From Natronospirales bacterium (GTDB taxonomy: Bacteria > Pseudomonadota > Gammaproteobacteria > Natronospirales > REEB76), in assembly GCA_021816765.1 (NCBI GenBank), contig JAKAXB010000005.1, positions 1 through 64,000 on the forward strand: a DNA stretch of 64,000 nucleotides, in the 5' to 3' direction. The position numbers and the translations under genes were made by a program. Shown piece by piece: positions 43,742-53,219 of the stretch; positions within the stretch are counted from its first letter, which is position 1; each line of letters begins with the position of its first letter. The notes under the pieces are model-generated. The model was not told the origin of the DNA. It did no database searches and saw only the letters and a program-made list of their open reading frames with translations.

Positions 43742-46408
43742 ATGCTGCGTTCCGTAATTCGTATCCTGTCTGTACTCCTGTTGCTTTCTATCGGCTTGCC
43801 GCTGGCAAGCTTCGCCAAGGGTGCCGACCACGATGTGTTGCGTGCCACGCTGAAGAACGGTCTGCGGGTGGTGATCGTGAAAAACACCCTGGCGCCGGTA
43901 GTGACTACCGAAGTGAATTACCGGGTGGGCTCCAACGAGGCGCCGGCGGGTTTTCCGGGCACAGCGCACGCGCTGGAGCACATGATGTTCCGCGGCAGTC
44001 CGGGCCTCTCGAAGGATCAACTGGCGGAGATTTCGGCGGCCATGGGCGGCGATTTTGACGCTGACACCACCCAGACGGTGACCCAGTACTATTTCACCGC
44101 GCCGGCTTCGGACTTGGACGTGGCGCTGCATATCGAGTCGCTGCGCATGCGCGGTCTCGATCTCAGCGAGCACGAATGGCAGAAAGAGCGCGGCGCCATC
44201 GAGCAGGAGGTGGCGCGGGATCTTTCCAATCCCGAGTACGTATTCTACTCGCAACTGCTGGCGGCCCTGTTCCAAGGCACGCCCTATGCCCATGATGCCC
44301 TGGGCACTCGCCCGTCCTTTCAGGCCACTGGTGCGCCGCTGCTGCGCAGGTTCTACCGCAACTGGTACGCGCCCAACAACGCCATCCTGGTGATCGTGGG
44401 GGACGTGGAGCCACGCACCGCTCTGGCGCAGGTGGAGAAGCTGTTCGCCGGCATTCCAGCGAGGCGGCTCCCGGCCCGGCCGGCGGTAAAGCTCGAACCG
44501 GTGACGGCCGAGACCCTGCACCTGCCTACGGACCTGCCCTATGGGTTGGCGCTGATTTCCTACCGCTTGCCGGGCATGACGGCGAAAGACTACGCCGCGA
44601 GTGAGATTCTCGGCGACGTGCTGGCGAGCCAGCGCGGCAGCCTGTATGCGCTGGTGCCCGAGGGCAAGGCGCTGTATGCCGGCTTCCAGGAGGCGGCGTT
44701 CCCGGACACCGGCCTCGGTTTCGCCGTGGGGGTGTTCCCCAGGGGCGGCGATTCAGCGGCGCTGATGAAACAGATGCAGGGGGTGCTGGCCGATACCCTG
44801 AAGCATGGCGTGCCGGCGGATCTGGTGGCGGCGGCCAAGCGTCAGGAAATCGCCCAGCTGGAGTTCCAGAAAAATTCGGTGTCGGGCCTGGCCAACGCCT
44901 GGTCCACGGCGCTCGCCTTCCAGGGGCTGGAATCCCCGGAGCAGATGGCGGCCGCCTTCCGCGCCGTGACCGTGGCAGACGTGAATCGCGTGGCGCATGC
45001 CTACCTCAATCCGCAGCACGCCATCACCGCCGTCCTCACGCCGGAATCCTCCGGCAAGCCGGTGGCCGGCAAGGGCTTCGGTGGTGCCGAGTCCTTCAAC
45101 ACCGCCCCGGAAAAGCCGGTGCCGCTGCCGGCCTGGGCGGAGCAGGCGCTGGCGCGCATCAGCCTGCCGAAATCCACCGTGCATCCGTACGTGACCACGC
45201 TTGCCAACGGTCTCAAGCTTATCGTGCAACCGGAAAGCGTGAGCGATACGGTGTCGGTGTTCGGCCGCATCCGCAACAAGCCGGTGATGGAGGAGACCAA
45301 GGGCCGGGATGGGGCGGCAAGCGTGCTGGATGAACTGTTCCCGTACGGTACCACCACACTGGACCGGCTGGCCTTTGCCAAAGCACTGGATGACATCGCC
45401 GCCACCGAAAGCGCCGGGGCGAACTTCTCGGTGCAAAGTCCAGCCGCCCATTTTGACCAGGCGGTACAGCTGCTGGCCGAGAATGAACTGCACCCGGCGC
45501 TACCGCAACCGGCCTTCAGGGTGGTGCAGATGCAGACCGCGCGGCTGGTGGCCGGTCGTCTGCAGAGTCCGGGTTATCTGTTCTTCCGGGCACTCACCCG
45601 GGGACTGGTGCCGGCGGGGGATCCCTCCCTGCGCGAGGCCACGCCCCAGTCGGTCATGGGCCTGACGCTCGCCGATGTGAAGCAGTACTACGCCCGCGCC
45701 TTCCGCCCGGACCTCACCACCCTAGTGGTGATGGGACAGGTGACGCCGGCGGAAGCGAAGCGCGTGGTGGAGAAATATTTCGGCGGCTGGAAGGCGAAGG
45801 GACCCAGGCCCGCTACCGAACTGCCGGCTATCCCCTTGAGCCCGCCTTCCCAGGCAGTGGTTCCGGACAAGACCAGCGTGCAGGACACGGTGGTGCTGGC
45901 CGAAAGCCTCGGCATGAATTTGTTCGGTGCGGATCGCTACGCCCTGGAGCTTGGCAACCAGGTGCTGGGTCGGGGGTTCTACGCCTCACGCCTGTACCGC
46001 GATCTGCGGGAGAAAACCGGCCTGGTGTACACCGTGGACTCGAGCTTCGAATGGAGTCCCACCCGCGGCTTTTACCGGGTGGAGTACGGCTGCGATCCGG
46101 ACAAGGTGGCGAAAGCCCGGGCCATCGTGATACGGGACCTCAAACAGATGCAGACCCAGCCCCTGACGCGGGTGGAACTCAACCGCGCCAAGGCCATGCT
46201 GCTGCGGAGCATCCCGCTGCGGGAGGAGAGTGTGGACCGCATCGCCGGCAGCCTGCTGACCTATTCGACCGAAGGTCTGCCCCTGGATGAGCCCGGGGTG
46301 GCGGCGCGCCATTACCTGAAGCTTACCGCCATGCAAGTGCAGGCAGCCTACCGCAAGTGGCTCCGCCCTGATCATTTTGTGGAAGTGGTGAGGGGGCCCA
46401 ATCCGTGA
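43742..46408 (+). CDS. M16 family zinc metallopeptidase (pitrilysin-like)
   Basis: The 888-residue exported peptidase has a signal peptide (residues about 1-25, ILSVLLLLSIGLPLASFAKG) and two homologous M16 halves. The inverted zinc motif HALEH (His76, Glu79, His80) and the downstream Glu in AIEQEVARDL (about 154-156) are intact in the first half. The second half (from about residue 480) lacks the motif, as is normal, and keeps the R-Y-pair type substrate-binding segment near ASRLYRDLREKTGLVYTVDS. The natural substrate is unknown. A strong terminator follows. Confidence 0.92.
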   Translation: MLRSVIRILSVLLLLSIGLPLASFAKGADHDVLRATLKNGLRVVIVKNTLAPVVTTEVNYRVGSNEAPAGFPGTAHALEHMMFRGSPGLSKDQLAEISAAMGGDFDADTTQTVTQYYFTAPASDLDVALHIESLRMRGLDLSEHEWQKERGAIEQEVARDLSNPEYVFYSQLLAALFQGTPYAHDALGTRPSFQATGAPLLRRFYRNWYAPNNAILVIVGDVEPRTALAQVEKLFAGIPARRLPARPAVKLEPVTAETLHLPTDLPYGLALISYRLPGMTAKDYAASEILGDVLASQRGSLYALVPEGKALYAGFQEAAFPDTGLGFAVGVFPRGGDSAALMKQMQGVLADTLKHGVPADLVAAAKRQEIAQLEFQKNSVSGLANAWSTALAFQGLESPEQMAAAFRAVTVADVNRVAHAYLNPQHAITAVLTPESSGKPVAGKGFGGAESFNTAPEKPVPLPAWAEQALARISLPKSTVHPYVTTLANGLKLIVQPESVSDTVSVFGRIRNKPVMEETKGRDGAASVLDELFPYGTTTLDRLAFAKALDDIAATESAGANFSVQSPAAHFDQAVQLLAENELHPALPQPAFRVVQMQTARLVAGRLQSPGYLFFRALTRGLVPAGDPSLREATPQSVMGLTLADVKQYYARAFRPDLTTLVVMGQVTPAEAKRVVEKYFGGWKAKGPRPATELPAIPLSPPSQAVVPDKTSVQDTVVLAESLGMNLFGADRYALELGNQVLGRGFYASRLYRDLREKTGLVYTVDSSFEWSPTRGFYRVEYGCDPDKVAKARAIVIRDLKQMQTQPLTRVELNRAKAMLLRSIPLREESVDRIAGSLLTYSTEGLPLDEPGVAARHYLKLTAMQVQAAYRKWLRPDHFVEVVRGPNP

Positions 46409-46437
46409 TCAAGGGGTGAGGGAGTGAGGAAAGAGCG

Positions 46438-46467
46438 AAAAAAGGCCGGCGGATCCGCCGGCCTTTT
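46438..46467. terminator. Terminator after the M16 peptidase
   Basis: AAAGGCCGGCGGATCCGCCG continuing to CCTTTT forms a fully self-complementary hairpin, with the A-run on the left and T-run on the right. It can end transcripts from both directions. Confidence 0.88.
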
Positions 46468-46586
46468 CCTGGTCTTGTGTTTTGCCAGCGTGGAAGGCGG
46501 TCTCTGTCGCGATGGATCCGAGAAACCGTGGCGGGAACCGCTACCCCACCAGTGCGCATTTTTCTCAAAAAGTCCATGCAAAACCG

Positions 46587-46615
46587 TTGACTCGCCAAAA
46601 TCCGGGGACTAGCAT
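46587..46615 (+). promoter_or_regulatory. Promoter candidate for the mgtA unit
   Basis: TTGACT (46587-46592) and TAGCAT (46610-46615) are spaced by exactly 17 bases. Initiation near 46622 would give the micro-ORF at 46647 a leader of about 25 bases and mgtA one of about 268 bases. Confidence 0.45.
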
Positions 46616-46646
46616 GCGCGCCGGTTTGATCACAGGAGGATGCCCA

Positions 46647-46712
46647 GTGGGCAGTTGCAGTAGTCGCTGTAAACACAAAACCCGCCTCGCGGACACCGCC
46701 TCCCTCGTCTGA
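46647..46712 (+). CDS. Candidate 21-residue leader peptide upstream of mgtA
   Basis: A GTG at 46647 has a near-perfect AGGAGG (46634-46639) 7 bases upstream and opens a 22-codon frame ending in TGA at 46712. The peptide holds two Cys in CSSRCKHK and a basic centre. It lies in a 481-base gap, 177 bases before mgtA, behind a good promoter. In enteric bacteria mgtA is controlled through a translated leader (mgtL), so a leader role is conceivable, though there is no proline-rich stretch like mgtL. Evidence is the ribosome site and promoter only. Confidence 0.35.
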   Translation: MGSCSSRCKHKTRLADTASLV

Positions 46713-46889
46713 TTGTTCTCTTTGCGCGTGGGCCGGTGCCGTCAGGTACTCAGGATATCCACGCGGCTGATGTTTGGACCAAATTTAATAGAGCAGTTGA
46801 TTCCCGGCATTGCCGCCGATCCCTGGCGTGGGTGCATGGTATGGCCGTGTCCGGCTGTGGCGTACGCCTGAACCCTGGATGGGTGTGGC

Positions 46890-49598
46890 ATGGAAATGAA
46901 GGTATTGGGCAAACTGCTGAAGGCGGGCAATACGGGCCGCGCTAATGGTGAGGCGGCGCGCGCTCGCGCGGCCGCACGCCTGATCGAAGTGAGCGGCATG
47001 GGCGCGGAAGACGTCCTCGAACAGTTCATCACCGGTATCCGGGGGCTGCTGGAGAGTGAGGCCGAAAAGCGCCTGGCCGAACATGGTTCCAATACCATCG
47101 CCCGTCAGAAGAAGAAGGGCTTCCTGCGCCAACTGGTGGGACGCCTGCTCAACCCGCTCAACCTGCTGCTCATCGTCCTGTCCGTTACTTCATTCGTCAC
47201 CGGAGATCTGGACGGAGGCATCATCATTGCCTTCATGGTGGTGCTCTCCGTGGTGTTGACGTGGGTCCAGGAAGCGCGTTCCAACGGTGCCGCGGAAAAA
47301 CTGCGCGCCATGGTGAAAACCACCGCTTCGGTGCTGCGCAGGGAGGAAGTGGAAGCACCGCAGGAAATCACCGGGGGCAAAGAGAATCAGGCCGGCCCGC
47401 ATACCATCGAGAAACCGGTGCGCAGGCAGGTGCCGATAGAGGAACTGGTTCCCGGCGACCTGGTGCAATTATCCGCCGGGGACATGATTCCCGCAGATGT
47501 GCGTCTGCTGTCAGCCAAGGATCTGTTCATCAACCAATCCGCACTCACCGGTGAATCCCTGCCGGTGGAGAAATTCGCCGTCGCGGTGGAGATGGCCGGC
47601 AGCATTCCACTCGAGGTCAGTAATCTGTGCTTCATGGGCACCAACGTGGTGAGCGGTACCGCCATCGCACTGGTGGTGATGACCGGCGGCAGCACTTATT
47701 TCGGTTCATTGGCAAAAACGCTCGACAGTGAACGTGTCCTGACCAGCTTCGACAGGGGTATCCATCGTTTCACCTGGCTGATGATCCGTTTCATGGCGGT
47801 GATGGTGCCGCTGGTATTTATCATTAACGGCGTCACCAAAGGTGACTGGGGCGAGGCGTTCCTGTTCGCATTGGCCGTGGCCGTCGGTCTCACGCCGGAA
47901 ATGCTGCCCGTGATCCTGAGTACCAACCTCGCCAAGGGCGCGCTCGCCATGTCACGCAGGAAAGTGATCGTCAAGCGCCTCAGCTCCATCCAGAATTTCG
48001 GCGCCATGAATATATTGTGCACCGATAAGACCGGTACGCTGACCCAGGACAAGGTATTCCTGGAAAAGCATGTGGACATCAACGGCAATGATAATGAGCG
48101 CGTGCTGGAACTGGCCTTCCTGAACAGTTATTACCAATCAGGCCTGCGCAATCTGCTGGACGTGGCGGTGCTGGAAAAGGTCGAAATGTATGCGGATCTG
48201 CACCCGGAGGCCAATTATCGCAAGGTGGACGAGATCCCCTTCGATTTCCAGCGCCGGCGCATGTCGGTGGTGGTGGAGGAGGAACACGAGCGGCACGTGC
48301 TCATCTGCAAGGGCGCAGTCGAGGAAATCTTCAGCATCTGCACCCGCGCCGAGGTGGAGGGATCATCCAAGCCATTGGTGCCGGATGATCTGCTGCATCT
48401 GCAAGGCTTGACGCGGGCACTCAACGAAGACGGTTTCCGCGTCATCGCGGTGGCTTATAAAGAAATCATCGAAACCAAGCGGGTCTATTCCAAGGACGAT
48501 GAATGCGACATGGTGCTGCTGGGTTATATCGCCTTCCTGGATCCACCCAAGGAAAGCGCCGCCCAGGCCATCGCCGTGCTGCGCCAGAACGGCGTCAGGG
48601 TGAAAGTGCTGACCGGCGACAACGACGCGGTCACCCGCAAGATCTGTTCGGAAGTGGGTCTGGAAGTGGAGCACATCATCCTGGGTGCCGACGTGGCGCG
48701 TATGACGGATGAAGCACTGGCGGATGTGGCGGAAGTCGTGGACGTGTTCGCCAAGCTGTCGCCCGAACAGAAGGCGCGCGTGATCCGCGCGCTGCATCTC
48801 AAGAACCACGTGGTGGGGTTCCTCGGCGACGGCATCAACGACGGCCCGGCGCTCAAGGCCGCCGACGTGGGCATTTCCGTGGACACGGCCGTGGATATCG
48901 CCAAGGAATCCGCCGACATCATCCTGCTGGAGAAGAGCCTGATGGTGCTGGAGGAGGGCGTCATCGAGGGCCGCAAGGTGTTCGGCAACATCGTAAAGTA
49001 CATCAAGATGGGAGCCAGCTCCAACTTCGGCAACATGTTCAGTGTACTGGGAGCGAGCATCTTCCTGCCGTTCGTGCCCATGGCGCCGATTCAGATACTG
49101 GTCAACAATCTGCTGTATGATTTTTCCCAGACCGCCATTCCCACGGACAATGTGGATGCTGAATACGTGGAGAAGCCGCGCCAGTGGGATTTGCGCAATA
49201 TCGGCTGGTACATGGTGGTGATCGGACCACTGAGTTCGGTGTTTGACTATGTCACCTTCGGCATTCTGATCTTTTTCTTCCACGGCTGGCATAATGCACC
49301 GTTGTTTCAGACCGCCTGGTTCGTGGAATCCATCCTCACCCAGACACTCATCGTGCACGTGATCCGCACCGCCAAGGTGCCGTTCATCCAGAGCCGGCCC
49401 AGCTGGCCGCTGCTCGGCACCACCTCTCTCATCTGTGCGATAGGCGTCTGGCTGCCGTTCAGCTGGCTTGCACACGGGTTCAGCATGGTGCCGGTGCCAC
49501 TGTCGTTCCTGCTGGTCATGCCGTTCATCATGGTGGCCTACATTGCGCTGACCCAATGGGCCAAGGGCAAGCTGGTGCGCCGCTTTGGCCTGAACTAG
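46890..49598 (+). CDS. mgtA: Magnesium-translocating P-type ATPase
   Basis: MgtA is a P-type IIIB ATPase that imports Mg2+ at the inner membrane. The 902 residues show ALTGESLPVEK (actuator), CTDKTGTLTQDK with the phosphorylated Asp379, the nucleotide-binding CKGAVEEI, VLTGDNDAV and GDGINDGPALKAADVG (hinge). About ten helices are predicted, with VGLTPEMLPVILSTNLAKGA in helix 4. It starts at ATG 46890, downstream of a micro-ORF and promoter. Its stop is only 3 bases from the convergent sensor kinase stop. Confidence 0.95.
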   Translation: MEMKVLGKLLKAGNTGRANGEAARARAAARLIEVSGMGAEDVLEQFITGIRGLLESEAEKRLAEHGSNTIARQKKKGFLRQLVGRLLNPLNLLLIVLSVTSFVTGDLDGGIIIAFMVVLSVVLTWVQEARSNGAAEKLRAMVKTTASVLRREEVEAPQEITGGKENQAGPHTIEKPVRRQVPIEELVPGDLVQLSAGDMIPADVRLLSAKDLFINQSALTGESLPVEKFAVAVEMAGSIPLEVSNLCFMGTNVVSGTAIALVVMTGGSTYFGSLAKTLDSERVLTSFDRGIHRFTWLMIRFMAVMVPLVFIINGVTKGDWGEAFLFALAVAVGLTPEMLPVILSTNLAKGALAMSRRKVIVKRLSSIQNFGAMNILCTDKTGTLTQDKVFLEKHVDINGNDNERVLELAFLNSYYQSGLRNLLDVAVLEKVEMYADLHPEANYRKVDEIPFDFQRRRMSVVVEEEHERHVLICKGAVEEIFSICTRAEVEGSSKPLVPDDLLHLQGLTRALNEDGFRVIAVAYKEIIETKRVYSKDDECDMVLLGYIAFLDPPKESAAQAIAVLRQNGVRVKVLTGDNDAVTRKICSEVGLEVEHIILGADVARMTDEALADVAEVVDVFAKLSPEQKARVIRALHLKNHVVGFLGDGINDGPALKAADVGISVDTAVDIAKESADIILLEKSLMVLEEGVIEGRKVFGNIVKYIKMGASSNFGNMFSVLGASIFLPFVPMAPIQILVNNLLYDFSQTAIPTDNVDAEYVEKPRQWDLRNIGWYMVVIGPLSSVFDYVTFGILIFFFHGWHNAPLFQTAWFVESILTQTLIVHVIRTAKVPFIQSRPSWPLLGTTSLICAIGVWLPFSWLAHGFSMVPVPLSFLLVMPFIMVAYIALTQWAKGKLVRRFGLN

Positions 49599-49601
49599 CC
49601 G

Positions 49602-51014
49602 TTATCTTTGCGTAAAGCCGAGGCTCACACGCAGGCCGGGATGATTGTCCGCGAGGCTGAGCGTGGCAGCGTGCTGATCCGCCACCGCCTTGACCAGGGA
49701 CAGTCCCAAGCCGTTTCCGGGGGTACCGCGACTGGCGTCCAGACGCACAAAACGTTGCAGCACCTTGTCGCGCATGGCTTCGGGAATACCGGGGCCGGTA
49801 TCCGCCACGCTGACCATCACGCGGCCCTGCTGTTGTGCAAGCGACAGGGATACCATGCCGCCGCGCGGAGTGTATTTAATGGCATTGTCCAGCAGGTTGC
49901 CCACCGCCTGGGCCAGCAACTGGCGGTTACCGCGCACCGCGGGGACGACGCCGATGTCGGTTTTGAATGTCAAACCCTGATCTTCCGCCGCGGCTTCATA
50001 CAATTCCGCGGCATCTTGGCATACGGTGGCGAGATCCACCGCGCTCCACTCGCGGCGTGCGCCGGATTCGATCTGCGCGATGCTCAGGATGGCGTTCAAT
50101 GTCGCCACGATGCCATCCGTTTCCTCAATGGCTTGCTGCAAGGCTTCCTTCTGCCGCGCGGGATCGTCGCGCTTCAGCAGCGCCATTTCCGCGCGGCCGC
50201 GCAGCCGGGTGAGGGGGCTGCGCAGGTCGTGGGCCACGTTTTCCGTCACCTCGCGGGCGCTTTTCATGAGCTGCTCAATGCGCTCCAGCATGGCATTGAG
50301 CTTGCCGGCCAGTGCATCGAACTCATCCAGGCGGTGTTCTTCGGGGATGCGCTGCGATAAATCACCGGCCATGATGGTATCGGCGGTGCGTGTCACACTC
50401 TGTAAACGCCGCGCCACGCCGCGACCCACCAGCGCGCCGCCGATCAGGCCTACGCACAGTACCAGCACAATGGCGGCGAGGGTGAGCGCCAGGATGGTGT
50501 TGCGCAGTTCGATGAGCTCGTACAAGGACTGGCCCACCAACAGGTGATAATTACCCGGCAGTGCCACCGCAACGGCGCGTAACTGGAAGTGACGATTCCT
50601 GGCATCCAGTGCCGGATTTGAGCGGTGCTCCGTGAGTGTCAACGTGGCCCAGGACAGAGTGGAAGTACCGATGCCCTGCGGCCAGCGTGACAGCGAACCG
50701 GCCAGCGGCCGAAAATGCGCATCGGTAAGCAGATACTGGCGCGGGCCGGCATCACCGGTATCGCTGCTGGCGAGGCCCTTGGTGGTGCTCAGGGCGGCGA
50801 TGGTCTGCTGCAGCCCGGTGATGCCTTTCAGCTGATACAGGCGTGTGAGCGCACTCAGTTCGGCGCGCAAACCGGCATCGATCTGGGTGCGCAACTGTGA
50901 AATGGTGACTGCGTAAATAATGCCGAAGCAGATGATGGTGAGCAGGCATACAAAACCGGCATAACGCATGGCCAGCCGGAAGGCCGTGGTGTGCAGCAGG
51001 CTAATCCGGTTCAC
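49602..51014 (-). CDS. Sensor histidine kinase (OmpR-type two-component system)
   Basis: The 470-residue inner-membrane kinase has two membrane helices (about 18-38 and 170-195) around a periplasmic domain of about 130 residues. A HAMP linker (RRLQSVTRTADTIMAGDLSQRI), the phospho-acceptor H-box ENVAHDLRSPLTRLRG, the N-box GNLLDNAIKYTPRGG and the G-boxes VADTGPGIPEAM and GNGLGLSLVKAV follow. GTG at 51014 overlaps the end of its response regulator gene by 14 bases. The signal sensed is unknown; the pump genes divergent to it suggest it controls them. Confidence 0.92.
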   Translation of the reverse strand: MNRISLLHTTAFRLAMRYAGFVCLLTIICFGIIYAVTISQLRTQIDAGLRAELSALTRLYQLKGITGLQQTIAALSTTKGLASSDTGDAGPRQYLLTDAHFRPLAGSLSRWPQGIGTSTLSWATLTLTEHRSNPALDARNRHFQLRAVAVALPGNYHLLVGQSLYELIELRNTILALTLAAIVLVLCVGLIGGALVGRGVARRLQSVTRTADTIMAGDLSQRIPEEHRLDEFDALAGKLNAMLERIEQLMKSAREVTENVAHDLRSPLTRLRGRAEMALLKRDDPARQKEALQQAIEETDGIVATLNAILSIAQIESGARREWSAVDLATVCQDAAELYEAAAEDQGLTFKTDIGVVPAVRGNRQLLAQAVGNLLDNAIKYTPRGGMVSLSLAQQQGRVMVSVADTGPGIPEAMRDKVLQRFVRLDASRGTPGNGLGLSLVKAVADQHAATLSLADNHPGLRVSLGFTQR

Positions 51015-51678
51015 GCAGACAGTATCCGGCGCCGCGCACGGTACAGATCAGAGGGTGAGCCGATTGCTTGTCTATCTTGGTGCGCAGGCGGCTCATGTGC
51101 ACGTCAATGACGTTGGTCTGGGGATCGAAGTGATAGCCCCATACTTGTTCCAGCAGCATGGTGCGCGTCACTGTCTGCCCCACATGCAGCATGAGATATT
51201 CCAGCAGGCGGAATTCGCGCGCCTGCAGCGGGATGGGTTGGCCGTCGCGTTTCACGCTGCGCTTGAGGCGGTCCATCTCCAGGTCCGCCACCCGCAGCAC
51301 CATGTCGGCGGCAGGCATGCCGCGGCGGCGAGCGACGGCGTCAATTCTTGCCAGGAGTTCCGCAAAGGCAAACGGCTTGGCAAGATAGTCATCGCCGCCG
51401 CTTTGCAGACCGATGACACGGTCATCCACGTCGGCGAGGGCGGTGAGGAACAGGGCGGGGGTGTTATTGCCGCTGCTGCGCAACTCACGCACCAGACTGA
51501 GGCCGTCCAGTCCCGGCAGCATGCGGTCCACGATGAGTGCGTCGTAGCCAAAGGCTTGCGCTTTGCTGAGCCCGTCCGGACCGGTGGCAGCGTGTTCAGC
51601 CATATGACCGCTCTCCTCCAGTCCCTTGACAAGGTAACTGGCGGTTTCCGGATCGTCTTCGATGATCAGCAGGTGCAT
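51001..51678 (-). CDS. Response regulator, OmpR/PhoB family
   Basis: The receiver domain starts MHLLIIEDDPETASYLVKGL. The phosphorylated Asp lies in DALIVDRMLPGLDG and the switch Lys in LAKPFAFAEL. A winged-helix DNA-binding domain follows (LQAREFRLLEYLMLHVGQTVTR, then VIDVHMSRLRTKID). The 225 residues start at ATG 51678; a GTG at 51714 would add 12 unrelated residues. It is divergent from the OMF-adaptor-RND operon, with a palindrome in the gap. Confidence 0.93.
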   Translation of the reverse strand: MHLLIIEDDPETASYLVKGLEESGHMAEHAATGPDGLSKAQAFGYDALIVDRMLPGLDGLSLVRELRSSGNNTPALFLTALADVDDRVIGLQSGGDDYLAKPFAFAELLARIDAVARRRGMPAADMVLRVADLEMDRLKRSVKRDGQPIPLQAREFRLLEYLMLHVGQTVTRTMLLEQVWGYHFDPQTNVIDVHMSRLRTKIDKQSAHPLICTVRGAGYCLREPD

Positions 51679-51728
51679 GGGAGAAGGATAGGGCAATCCC
51701 TGCCCGTCGGCCACTGCATCCCGGCAAG

Positions 51729-51744
51729 ATTAACAACTGTTAAT
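51729..51744. promoter_or_regulatory. Operator-like palindrome between two-component genes and RND operon
   Basis: ATTAACA-AC-TGTTAAT is a perfect 7-base inverted repeat in an AT-rich patch of the 149-base divergent gap. It can also be read as TTAACA/TGTTAA half-sites. It is placed to control both directions. The binding protein is unknown; the adjoining response regulator is the first candidate, although OmpR-type regulators more often use direct repeats. Confidence 0.45.
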
Positions 51745-51827
51745 TTTCAAAGAAGAGCGGCATCGGCCCGTAAAACTTAGAATAACACCACGCGTGCTTT
51801 CGACGGAATGACATCTTGGGGCTGCTG

Positions 51828-53219
51828 ATGCGCATCGGGCCAAAAAACCGGTTGTGGGTTGCCTGCCTGCTTTCGGGCAGCCTCGCCGGCTGCGCGCTGT
51901 ACCACGCCAAACCACTGCCGCGGAAACCTGACCTGCGGGCCGGGATCGCGCCGCTGCGCGTGGATGTGAGCAACATTCACCTGCCCGGACTGAAGCCGCA
52001 CCCCTTTGATCCCGCCAAGGGCCTCGACATGACCGACATGGCCATCCTGGCGGTGGTGAACAATCCGGCACTGCGCACCGCCCGTGCCCAGGCGCGTGCC
52101 GGCGAGGCGCAAGCGTTCGTGGCCGGACTTCTGCCGGGACCCCAGATCAACTACAGCCTGGATCAGCCCACCCACCAGGCTTCGCAATACACCAATGCCT
52201 ACAGCGCCGGACTCGCTTACGATCTCACTGCACTTCTGACCCATGGCGCGGCAAAAGCCGCTGCCCGCGCCAGCGCCAAACAAGTGGATCTGAACCTGCT
52301 GTGGCAGGAATGGCAGGTGGCGCAGCAGGCACGCTTTTTATTCGTGGCTTGCCTGGAGAACGGCCGCAAGCTGGCATTGCTGGAGAAGCTGCGCGACAGC
52401 ATGCAAAGCCGCTATGCGGCGGAGCGGCGTGCTTATACGGCGGGTAACGTATCTCTTACCAGTCTGGGCCTTGATCTTGCCGCTCTCCAGAATGTGCAGA
52501 CCCTTGCCGGCAGCGTGACCACCGGCCGCAATGCCGCTTGCCGCTCGCTTGATGAAATCCTCGGACTGGATCCCGGCGCCACACTGAATCTCGTGGCAGG
52601 CGACGACGCCAGGATCAGCCCCAGTCGCAGCGTGCTGGAGAAAGCGCTGGCGATGCTCCCGGAGCGGCGTCCCGACCTGCTGGCGTTGCAATACGGTTAC
52701 AAGAGCCAGGATGAGAACGTGTGGCGCGCGGTGCTGGCGCAGTTTCCCGGCATCAATTTCGGTATCACCCGCGGCCAGGATACCAGCGACGTGCACACCA
52801 CCGGGTTCAGCGTGAATATCAGTTTTCCGTTCCTCACAGGCAGTACGGCGGTGGTGCACGCGGCGTCAGCCACCCGCAACGCGCTGTGGCAGCAGTACCA
52901 GCAGCGGCTGGACGAGGCGGTGAGTGAGGTGCAACTGATACGCGCAGATCTCAGCGTGCTGGAGCGTGAGCTGGCCGATGCCCGTGCCACCGTACCGGAT
53001 GCGCGGCAGATGCTTACCAGTGCCCGGGCCGCCTATGCGCACGGTGATCTGACCGCTCCCGCCTATTACGATCTCAGCATGGCGGTATTGAATCGCGAGC
53101 TGGGGACCATGGACCTCGAGGCCCAGCAGCAGCAACTGCAGATTGCGCTGGAAACCCTGCTGGGCCTGCCGCCGCAGGACCTGCAACACCCCGTGCCTGC
53201 CGATGAGGGTCAGTCATGA
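51828..53219 (+). CDS. Outer-membrane efflux protein (TolC/OMF type)
   Basis: The 463-residue outer-membrane factor of an RND pump has a lipoprotein-type signal (ACLLSGSLAGC, Cys23 as lipid site), as in the OprM/CusC branch. Two repeats of long helices with periodic Ala/Gln and short beta strands (FSVNISFPFLTGSTA) make the trans-periplasmic channel. ATG 51828 is preferred to a TTG at 51816. The gene is the first of a three-gene operon; its stop overlaps the adaptor ATG (ATGA). Confidence 0.88.
   Translation: MRIGPKNRLWVACLLSGSLAGCALYHAKPLPRKPDLRAGIAPLRVDVSNIHLPGLKPHPFDPAKGLDMTDMAILAVVNNPALRTARAQARAGEAQAFVAGLLPGPQINYSLDQPTHQASQYTNAYSAGLAYDLTALLTHGAAKAAARASAKQVDLNLLWQEWQVAQQARFLFVACLENGRKLALLEKLRDSMQSRYAAERRAYTAGNVSLTSLGLDLAALQNVQTLAGSVTTGRNAACRSLDEILGLDPGATLNLVAGDDARISPSRSVLEKALAMLPERRPDLLALQYGYKSQDENVWRAVLAQFPGINFGITRGQDTSDVHTTGFSVNISFPFLTGSTAVVHAASATRNALWQQYQQRLDEAVSEVQLIRADLSVLERELADARATVPDARQMLTSARAAYAHGDLTAPAYYDLSMAVLNRELGTMDLEAQQQQLQIALETLLGLPPQDLQHPVPADEGQS

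Noticed and set aside
48363-49556. 397-codon minus-strand frame inside mgtA
   Set aside because: Antisense shadow; the mgtA reading has all P-type ATPase motifs.
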